Shown: positions 1 to 4,752 of the stretch, one piece after another | Layout: each line of letters begins with the position of its first letter | Numbering within the stretch: position 1 is the first letter of the stretch | Assembly: GCA_024643945.1 (NCBI GenBank) | Contig: JAHELX010000027.1 | Span: 16,903-22,394 of the forward strand | From: Anaerolineales bacterium | GTDB taxonomy: Bacteria > Chloroflexota > Anaerolineae > 4572-78 > NAK82 | Length of the DNA stretch: 5,492 nt | Reading direction: 5' to 3' | Program-made: the position numbers and the translations under genes | The notes under the pieces: model-generated | Databases searched by the model: none | Told to the model about the DNA's origin: nothing | What the model saw: the letters and a program-made list of their open reading frames with translations, nothing else

Positions 1-173
1 ACCGGAACGAACTCTTGAACTGGACGGCTCGCGTCCAGGAACAGGGGAACCTGAAGCGGGTGTTTGTGGTTCACGGCGAGGAGGAAAGCACCCAGGCCCT
101 GGCCGAAGCGCTCCGCGAGCAGGGCGTGCCGCAAGTGGACGCGCCCGAGCGGGGGCAAGTCTTCGAGTTGTAG
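1..173 (+). CDS. MBL-fold/beta-CASP metallohydrolase, C-terminal end (partial)
   Basis: Only the last 56 codons are present (frame starting at base 3, TAG at 171-173); the start lies left of the window. The fragment reads as an RMMBL (RNA-metabolising metallo-beta-lactamase) tail: a helix ending in LLNW, then KRVFVVHGEEES, a helix ALAEALREQGV, and a final strand ending in PERGQVFEL. The His of VHGE (codon at 72-74) matches beta-CASP motif C, a metal-site histidine. His at this position is typical of RNA-acting members, whereas DNA-acting members usually carry Val. By family knowledge the whole protein would be a cytoplasmic zinc-dependent ribonuclease or RNA-processing enzyme of the CPSF-73/YSH1-like type. 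The catalytic HxHxDH motif would lie outside the window, so activity cannot be judged here. The fragment is GC-rich, like ubiD and unlike the next two genes. Confidence 0.82.
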   Translation, partial: RNELLNWTARVQEQGNLKRVFVVHGEEESTQALAEALREQGVPQVDAPERGQVFEL

Positions 174-226
174 CGTTGGCCTGGCGATCATAAACCCAGT
201 GAGGGCTGTCCGAAAATTCAATCCAT

Positions 227-243
227 GTGGTTTTAATAACCAC
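227..243. repeat. Small inverted repeat, 6-bp arms
   Basis: GTGGTT at 227-232 and AACCAC at 238-243 form a perfect 6-bp stem with a 5-base loop. It lies 53 bases after the beta-CASP stop codon. No T-run follows, so it is weak as an intrinsic terminator. Its GTGGTT/AACCAC arms resemble the edge of the larger hairpin that follows (CGTGGTTA at 311-318), so the two may belong to one repeat family. Confidence 0.35.
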
Positions 244-269
244 GACCCATAGGTCCCTCCTGGGGAAGG

Positions 270-314
270 CACGAAGGCACAAAGATTTCTTAATGCTTTT
301 TTTGTGCCTTCGTG
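270..314. repeat. Perfect 14-bp inverted repeat between convergent genes
   Basis: CACGAAGGCACAAA at 270-283 is exactly complementary to TTTGTGCCTTCGTG at 301-314, with a 17-base A/T-rich loop. The left arm is preceded by a further partial copy of the CACGAAGG unit (GGCACGAAGGCAC). It sits between the stop of the plus-strand beta-CASP gene (173) and the stop of the minus-strand two-helix gene (356), a natural place for a bidirectional terminator. On the plus strand it is followed by GTTATTTTCG, only moderately T-rich; on the minus strand no T-run follows. A dispersed palindromic intergenic element is as likely as a terminator. CACGAAGGCAC-type units are, from memory, common between genes in several environmental phyla. 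Confidence 0.6.
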
Positions 315-355
315 GTTATTTTCGATAGTCTTCCTCACTCTGTCTATAAAGATGA

Positions 356-718
356 TTATCCTGCAACCATTCTCCACAGGCCACGTAAGACGCCGAGGGC
401 GCCAACTACGATTGCGCCATACATCAGATAAACTCGGCCGCCTGATTGAACAGCCTGCGAGAATGTCCACCAGGTAATTCCCATGCCTATTGCCAGGAAG
501 AACAATCCGAACAGGAAGGTAATACATCCCTGCCGGCGATAGGCGGCCTGCTTGGCGCAACAAACTTCGGTGGCTATTGCCTTTGCTCTTTCATGAGGAA
601 TCCTGAGCCTAATCAAGTCCTGGGTTACGCTTTGCAAAGAACCGCCCTCCTTTGCGCGTTGCATAGCGTATACGATAAGCTCAGTGTCATCTTCTTGGAA
701 ACGGGTACTCTGTTGCAT
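356..718 (-). CDS. Small two-helix membrane protein, unknown function
   Basis: This 120-aa protein starts at ATG 718, with a GGAG-type ribosome site about 9 bases upstream. Residues 11-60 form a soluble, mostly helical N-terminal part with the pattern 'helix-GGS-helix-RIPHERAKAIATE', as in small domains that sort residues into two amphipathic helices. Residues 64-84 and 96-113 are two hydrophobic helices joined by a short SGGRVY turn and ending in LRGLWR. Similar short proteins (helical head, then a GlxxxxIGxxIT...GGxxYxxxYGAIxxGxxxLxRGL pair of helices) occur in many bacteria, but I know of no assigned function. Two adjacent cysteines (C53, C54) sit in the head domain. The gene starts 32 bases after the RDD gene stop, so the two are probably co-transcribed. 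The RDD gene comes first. Confidence 0.75.
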   Translation of the reverse strand: MQQSTRFQEDDTELIVYAMQRAKEGGSLQSVTQDLIRLRIPHERAKAIATEVCCAKQAAYRRQGCITFLFGLFFLAIGMGITWWTFSQAVQSGGRVYLMYGAIVVGALGVLRGLWRMVAG

Positions 719-750
719 GCGCCCTTGCTCCTATTGCCCATGTAGCATGG

Positions 751-1893
751 CTAATACTGGTTCACATTCTTGCGTTGATAGGTCCAGTTGTTTGATCGGA
801 TAGATATTTTTTTGGGAAAAGACTGCTCCAATTGCTGGCGCCAGTCCTCAATGCTCCAGAACGTTTGCCGCGTGAAGTGCCCATTTGCCAGACCAAGGTC
901 AAAGCGATTGGTAACCGCTATTCGCATTCCAGATAAGTGATCAATCCCTGCGTATTGTTCAAATACGATATGCGCTATCTCGTTCACCAATTGGTCACAG
1001 TATTCTGGATCACGGCCACAGGGTTTTTTTGCCCAGACCTCGATGTTAAGGTCTTTCCAAATCGTCGGTTTGCCTAATTGCTGCCGGTTGAGGCGCTGTA
1101 CCCGCACACTAAAGAATTCGTCTCTTTGCGCCAGAATCGTTTGTAGTTCTTGAACTTCCTCCCATTCTCTTGGTTCTAAAATTCCAAAGGTGGGATTAGC
1201 ACCTGGCAGAAACAGGCCGGCAAGACTCAATAACAAGCCGGCACTCACAAGGCCGAGGGTGATACGCTTGTGCATGACGGGCATTTTCGGCGCAGCGGAA
1301 TCAGGGTTGGGTGGAGCCATCACCACATACGAACCAACGATCAAGTCGTGAATGCCCTGGCGCGTCTTGCGGTTGAAGACAAGGCCATAAAGCAACGCCA
1401 AACCACCACCAAAGATGATGGTAGTGGCAATGATGGCTAATACCGGCTTTAGAAGTAGGCGTACCTCCCAACGGTTTAGGAGCCCGATAAGAACCAGGAC
1501 GAAAGCCCTTGGCATTGACTTGCTCATTGAGAGATAAGACCCATTGCTATCCACGACTGCTATCTTCATTACCCTTTTGCCAATTGTTTGACCGGCTTTA
1601 TGCTCTGAGTTGCAATATCCCCAGTAGAGAAAGATAATGCCAAACCCAATGATGCGCCCCCAAGGGCCTAACGAAAAGGCGAGGTCGCGAAATGCAAAAC
1701 CTAAGATGATCAGAGGAACTGCTATCATGAATACATCCACATTAAAGGCCACAAACCTACGCCAAAAGCCAGCAATCGCAAATGAAGTCGTTTCTTTAGC
1801 CCACTCTACCTGCAAATCATCGGCGGTCTTTTCTACGTCTGGTGGTAAGTCTGCTTCAGGCTGTTCGTTGGGGTTTCTTTCAATTTCTTCCAT
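751..1893 (-). CDS. RDD-family membrane protein with extra C-terminal extracytoplasmic domain
   Basis: The chosen start is ATG at 1893 (380 aa), because AAGGCGG (1908-1902) lies 8 bases upstream. An in-frame GTG at 1926 would add 11 residues but has no clear ribosome site. Residues 1-40 are acidic and probably cytoplasmic. The RDD signature is clear: R46-F-V-A49-F-N-V-D53 in the first membrane helix, GQTIGKR at 101-107, and TRQGIHD ending at D183. Hydrophobic stretches lie near 49-69, 80-92, 130-139, 146-173 and 210-229. The last 150 residues are soluble, contain C292 and C299, and show a strand-helix-strand pattern (LNIEVW, YCDQLVNEIAHIVF, MRIAVTN). With five helices and an inside N-terminus this tail would lie outside the membrane. 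RDD proteins are poorly understood; some are implicated in ion exchange, so transport is only a guess. Most family members lack such a tail. Confidence 0.85.
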   Translation of the reverse strand: MEEIERNPNEQPEADLPPDVEKTADDLQVEWAKETTSFAIAGFWRRFVAFNVDVFMIAVPLIILGFAFRDLAFSLGPWGRIIGFGIIFLYWGYCNSEHKAGQTIGKRVMKIAVVDSNGSYLSMSKSMPRAFVLVLIGLLNRWEVRLLLKPVLAIIATTIIFGGGLALLYGLVFNRKTRQGIHDLIVGSYVVMAPPNPDSAAPKMPVMHKRITLGLVSAGLLLSLAGLFLPGANPTFGILEPREWEEVQELQTILAQRDEFFSVRVQRLNRQQLGKPTIWKDLNIEVWAKKPCGRDPEYCDQLVNEIAHIVFEQYAGIDHLSGMRIAVTNRFDLGLANGHFTRQTFWSIEDWRQQLEQSFPKKISIRSNNWTYQRKNVNQY

Positions 1894-1901
1894 GGCATTT
1901 A

Positions 1902-1908
1902 CCGCCTT
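1902..1908 (-). promoter_or_regulatory. Shine-Dalgarno site choosing the RDD start
   Basis: On the minus strand AAGGCGG differs from AAGGAGG at one base and ends 8 bases before ATG 1893. This favours that ATG over the upstream GTG at 1926, which is preceded only by a weak GAG at about 11 bases. Confidence 0.5.
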
Positions 1909-1928
1909 GATGGATTCCCTTATCACAC

Positions 1929-1957
1929 CAGCGAGGTCTCACTTGGACATCTCGCTG
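1929..1957. promoter_or_regulatory. Perfect 7-bp dyad upstream of the RDD gene, possible operator or leader hairpin
   Basis: CAGCGAG (1929-1935) and CTCGCTG (1951-1957) are exact inverted repeats, 22 bp centre to centre, about two helical turns. The dyad lies 36-64 bases upstream of the preferred ATG of the RDD gene. The spacing suits a dimeric regulator or a leader hairpin. I found no convincing -35/-10 pair beside it, so its role is inference. Confidence 0.35.
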
Positions 1958-2117
1958 ACGCAACCAATGCGAGGGAGAAGTTTTGCGCTGTGAGAAGTGT
2001 ACGGGTGCCCTGCCAGGCATAAAACAGAATCAAGCGCAGTGTCCCTATCTGGATTAAACGCAGGGGTCCAACATTTTTTGTATGTGACTTCTGGATAAAG
2101 GGCTGGTAATGCGCTAA

Positions 2118-2133
2118 ATTGGTAGATTGGTAA
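2118..2133. repeat. Short tandem repeat, two ATTGGTAR units
   Basis: ATTGGTAG (2118-2125) is followed directly by ATTGGTAA (2126-2133). A related GCTGGTAA occurs at 2102-2109. It is too short to be certain, but it matches the pattern of other small-unit repeats in this window (7 bp near 3972, 6 bp near 5284). Confidence 0.4.
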
Positions 2134-2438
2134 ATCGGGGCGGTGTCCTCAATGCAATCGGCGCCCGACCAGTTCTTGGGATGCCGCGGATAGAGGGCCA
2201 GCGTAAAGCCAAAGGAATCCAGACCTAGAAGGGTGCTTACGGCGCTATCCCTATACTTTTGCAAACTCCAACGCGGCTTCCAAGATCTGTGGCGTTTGGT
2301 CCGGTGGTCCCTCACCAACTCGAGTCACGTGTCCCCAGAGCCTGGAGAGTGTCGTCTGGCCCGGGTATTTTGCGGGTCGTATCGGAGAATCGTGGTGGCG
2401 GAGCCAAAATGAGAAAGCGGCAGCGAGGGCAAGCCAGC

Positions 2439-2467
2439 TTGCGCGCGTCGGCGGCGTGGGGTAGAAT
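2439..2467 (+). promoter_or_regulatory. Probable sigma-70-type promoter of ubiD
   Basis: TTGCGC (2439-2444) and TAGAAT (2462-2467) are separated by exactly 17 bases. The -10 box matches TATAAT at five of six positions and the -35 box keeps TTG. Transcription would begin near 2474, giving a leader of about 26 bases before ATG 2500, with GAGAG at 2490-2494 as the ribosome site. Confidence 0.5.
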
Positions 2468-2499
2468 TCAACGTCATCTCATATCGAACGAGAGAACTC

Positions 2500-3966
2500 A
2501 TGGCCTTTAGCGAACTGTCCGAATTCGTCAGTCTACTCGAAAAACGGGGACATCTTAAGCGCATCAAGACGCGCGTCAGCCCCGAGCTGGAGATTACCGA
2601 GATCACCGACCGGGTGAGCAAGGGGCCACTGGACCAAAATGTGGCCCTGCTCTTTGAAAACGTGGAGGGCTCGGACTTCCCGGTGCTTATCAACAGCCTG
2701 GGCCATCCAGAGCGCATGGCCTGGGCACTGGGCGTGGACGACCTGGAAGAACTGAATCAGCGGCTGGCGGCTTTGATGGATCCCAAGTTGCCTCAGGGAT
2801 TGGGTCCGGCGCTGGCCCGCGCCAATGACATGTTAGGTGCCCTAAGGGCCGTCGGCCTGCGGCCCAACATCGTCAAAAAGGCGCCGGTCCAGGAGAAGGT
2901 GTACACCGGCGACGACGTTAACTTGTACAAGCTTCCCGTCCTCAAATGCTGGCCCCAGGACGGGGGACGTTTCATCACCCTGCCCAGCGTCATCAGCCGC
3001 GATCCGGTCACGGAGACGCGCAACGTGGGTATGTATCGCCTGCAGGTGCGCGACCGGCGCACGCTGGGCATGCACTGGCAACTGCACAAGGGAGGCGCCG
3101 AACACACTCGTGTGGCCCAGGAGACGGGCGTCGAGGGCATCCCGGTCGCGGTCAGCCTGGGCGGCGACCCGGCGGTGATGTGGTGTGGCTCCGCACCCCT
3201 GCCCCCTGGGATTGACGAATTCCTGCTGGCCGGCTGGCTGCGTGGCAAACCGGTAGAGTTAGTGCGCTGTGTCACCCAGCCGCTGGAAGTCCCGGCCAAC
3301 GCCGAGTTCGTCATCGAGGGCTATGTGGACCCCGATGAGCGCGCGCCTGAAGGACCCTTTGGCGATCACACTGGTTACTACACCCCGGTCGACGACTACC
3401 CGGTATTGCACGTCACCGCCATCACCCACCGCCGCCGGCCGGTCTATCCCACCACCATCGTTGGTATTCCTCCTATGGAAGACTATTGGATGGGCAAGGC
3501 TACCGAGCGCCTCTTTATCCCCCTGATGAAGCTCTTTATGGGCGAGATCGTAGACGTCAACATGCCGCCCGAGGGCGTCTTTCACAACCTGGTGCTGGTC
3601 AGCATTAAAAAGCGGTTTCCCGGCCACGCGCGCAAGGTCATTAATGGCCTGTGGGGTCTGGGCCTGATGATGCTCGCCAAGTGCATCGTCATCTTCGACG
3701 CCGATGTGAATGTGCAAAACGTGCGCCAGGCCATGTTCCACGCGTTGAACAACGTGGACTGGGCGCAGGATGTCGTCATTCAAACCGGGCCGACGGATGC
3801 CCTGGATCACGCCAGCTACCACTTCGCATTCGGTGGTAAAATCGGCATCGATGCCACCCGCAAGTTGCCCGAGGAGGGCTATACCCGGGGTTGGCCGGGG
3901 CTGATCCAGATGAGCCCGGAGGTCAAGGCCCGGGTGGATGAGATGTGGAAGAAGCTGGGGCTGTAG
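2500..3966 (+). CDS. ubiD: UbiD-family prenylated-FMN-dependent decarboxylase
   Basis: This complete 488-aa protein is close in length to E. coli UbiD (about 497). Family enzymes reversibly decarboxylate aromatic or alpha,beta-unsaturated acids in the cytoplasm, using prenylated FMN made by UbiX, which is not in this window. Metal/cofactor ligands are visible at N175, H196 and E240. The catalytic set is R180 (RNVGMYR), E284 and D289 in APEGPFGDHTGYY. This is the E-R-D form seen in UbiD rather than the E-R-E form of fungal Fdc1. Other hallmarks are PLPPGIDEFLLAGWL (233-247), KKRFPGHARKVINGLWG (370-386) and FDADVNV (399-405). The start follows GAGAG by 5 bases and has its own promoter. In a quinone pathway it would act on a polyprenyl-hydroxybenzoate or a futalosine-pathway naphthoate intermediate. 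The sequence cannot tell this from aromatic-acid catabolism, so the substrate is open. Confidence 0.93.
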   Translation: MAFSELSEFVSLLEKRGHLKRIKTRVSPELEITEITDRVSKGPLDQNVALLFENVEGSDFPVLINSLGHPERMAWALGVDDLEELNQRLAALMDPKLPQGLGPALARANDMLGALRAVGLRPNIVKKAPVQEKVYTGDDVNLYKLPVLKCWPQDGGRFITLPSVISRDPVTETRNVGMYRLQVRDRRTLGMHWQLHKGGAEHTRVAQETGVEGIPVAVSLGGDPAVMWCGSAPLPPGIDEFLLAGWLRGKPVELVRCVTQPLEVPANAEFVIEGYVDPDERAPEGPFGDHTGYYTPVDDYPVLHVTAITHRRRPVYPTTIVGIPPMEDYWMGKATERLFIPLMKLFMGEIVDVNMPPEGVFHNLVLVSIKKRFPGHARKVINGLWGLGLMMLAKCIVIFDADVNVQNVRQAMFHALNNVDWAQDVVIQTGPTDALDHASYHFAFGGKIGIDATRKLPEEGYTRGWPGLIQMSPEVKARVDEMWKKLGL

Positions 3967-3971
3967 AGTTG

Positions 3972-4024
3972 GGAGATTAGAGATTGCCTGCCCTGGCGGG
4001 TAGGCCAGGGGAGATTGGAGGATT
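3972..4024. repeat. Heptamer repeat (GGAGATT) flanking a 7-bp hairpin; carries the next gene's Shine-Dalgarno
   Basis: Units GGAGATT (3972-3978) and AGAGATT (3979-3985) lie left, and GGAGATT (4010-4016) and GGAGGATT (4017-4024) lie right, of a perfect stem CCCTGGC (3991-3997)/GCCAGGG (4004-4010) with a 6-base loop. GGAGG at 4017-4021, 6 bases before ATG 4028, is the ribosome site of the next gene and is part of the last repeat unit. No T-run follows the stem, so it is unlikely to terminate transcription from ubiD. It may instead modulate translation or mRNA stability in the intercistronic gap. Confidence 0.55.
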
Positions 4025-4027
4025 CCT

Positions 4028-4606
4028 ATGAGCCGAGGCCTGAGAATCGCGCTGATCCTCGTTGCCATCGTCCTCTTTCTCTGCTGCGTGGCGGGACTCG
4101 GCATGACCTTGCTGGGGACGCGCCTCGTCGGGCGCGCCTTCATTACCAATCCCGACAGGGTCCAGGCGGTCGGGCGCGAAATTGCCGACTATGATGTGCC
4201 GCCCGGTTACGATGAGATGTTCGCTATGAATGTGCTGGGTATGCAAATGGTGGCTATCGGTCCCCGTGACCCGGCAGCCGACACGATGGCGATCATGCTG
4301 GCACAATTCCCGGCTGGGGTGGGATTCAGTCAACAAGAGATAGAGCGGCAAATGAAGCAGGCATTGGCACGGCAGATTGGTCTGGGCGGGGCCAATATGA
4401 CAGTTGTAGGCCAGGAACAGGTTGTCATCAGGGGGGAACCGGTCACTTTGACAGTGCGTGAGGGCACCGCGGAAGATGGCGAGCCGATGCGGCAGGTTAC
4501 CGGCCTTTTCCAGGCTAAGGGAGGCCCGGCGATGTTAATGGTGATAGGCGAAGCAAATACCTGGGACCAGGCAATGCTGGACCGCTTCATCGCCTCCATT
4601 CGGTGA
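4028..4606 (+). CDS. Membrane-anchored protein of unknown function
   Basis: This 192-aa protein starts at ATG 4028 behind a strong GGAGG site. Residues 6-30 form one hydrophobic segment after a short basic N-terminus (MSRGLR), so it is a signal anchor or uncleaved signal. The paired cysteines at 19-20 do not fit a lipobox. The rest (about 40-192) is predicted outside the membrane: an ADYDVPPGYDE motif (53-63), a strand MAIMLAQFP (87-95), a helix SQQEIERQMKQAL (101-113), strands around VVIRGEPVTLTVREGT (132-147), RQVTGLFQAKGGPAML (155-170), and a terminal helix TWDQAMLDRFIASI. Proteins with this pattern (DxxxPxGY...AQFP...WDxxxxxxFIxSI) recur, from memory, in Chloroflexota and some other phyla without an assigned role. 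It lies 61 bases after ubiD on the same strand, so co-transcription is likely, but no functional link to UbiD is evident. Confidence 0.82.
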   Translation: MSRGLRIALILVAIVLFLCCVAGLGMTLLGTRLVGRAFITNPDRVQAVGREIADYDVPPGYDEMFAMNVLGMQMVAIGPRDPAADTMAIMLAQFPAGVGFSQQEIERQMKQALARQIGLGGANMTVVGQEQVVIRGEPVTLTVREGTAEDGEPMRQVTGLFQAKGGPAMLMVIGEANTWDQAMLDRFIASIR

Positions 4607-4691
4607 CTCAAAACAAACTTGGATCGTTCAATTCGTATACGTCAAGTATCGCTATAACCAAGAAAGACCGATATCTCAAGACCGGTGATGT

Positions 4692-4726
4692 CTGATCCTG
4701 CCTGTGTGTGTGGTCGGCAGAATCGG
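4692..4726 (+). terminator. Imperfect hairpin, possible weak terminator
   Basis: CTGATCCTGCC (4692-4702) pairs with GGCAGAATCGG (4716-4726) over 11 positions with one mismatch and one G-T wobble; the loop is 13 bases and GT-rich. Only CTTT follows, a poor T-run. It lies between the stop at 4606 and the next start at 4753, and so could end the ubiD transcript or be a leader structure of the GNAT gene. Confidence 0.3.
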
Positions 4727-4752
4727 CTTTGTGATCAAGCGTGGGGCGTTAT

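Larger units (their letters stand above)
1927..2438. other. Long spacer with no confident gene
   Basis: This stretch separates the minus-strand RDD gene from the plus-strand ubiD promoter. The only long frame on the minus strand runs from a TTG at 2318 to TGA at 1923 (131 codons). It would overlap the alternative GTG start of the RDD gene by four bases (GTGA), which looks like translational coupling. However, its product is rich in Arg, Ser, Thr and His, has no domain I recognise, has no good ribosome site and starts with TTG, so I do not call it a gene. A second minus-strand frame around 2260-2400 ends in a helix-like stretch (QILEAALEFAKV) before a stop, so a decayed gene is possible. The spacer also contains an 8-bp microrepeat (2118-2133) and the dyad described separately. 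No tRNA or riboswitch fold was recognised. Confidence 0.5.

Noticed and set aside
64..252. Plus-strand ATG frame overlapping the beta-CASP end
   Set aside because: It is out of frame with the recognisable RMMBL tail and Arg/Lys/Pro-rich; a shadow frame.
446..745. Plus-strand open frame opposite the two-helix gene
   Set aside because: The minus-strand frame has a coherent two-helix protein and a ribosome site; this one has neither.
1637..1993. Plus-strand open frame opposite the start of the RDD gene
   Set aside because: It is complementary to the RDD signature region, has a composition typical of antisense frames, and has no recognisable domain.
2325..2717. Minus-strand frame covering the ubiD promoter and 5' end
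   Set aside because: It is Ser/Arg/Thr-rich with no domain and overlaps the conserved ubiD N-terminus.
3259..4149. Long minus-strand open frame (about 296 codons) opposite ubiD
   Set aside because: It is antisense to the conserved ubiD frame and the start of the next gene; the His/Leu/Val-rich product has no domain and mirrors ubiD codons.
4627..4658. Promoter-like TATAAC at 4653-4658 and palindrome CGTATACG at 4634-4641 upstream of the GNAT gene
   Set aside because: No -35 box at an acceptable spacing; the 8-bp palindrome alone is too short to call.
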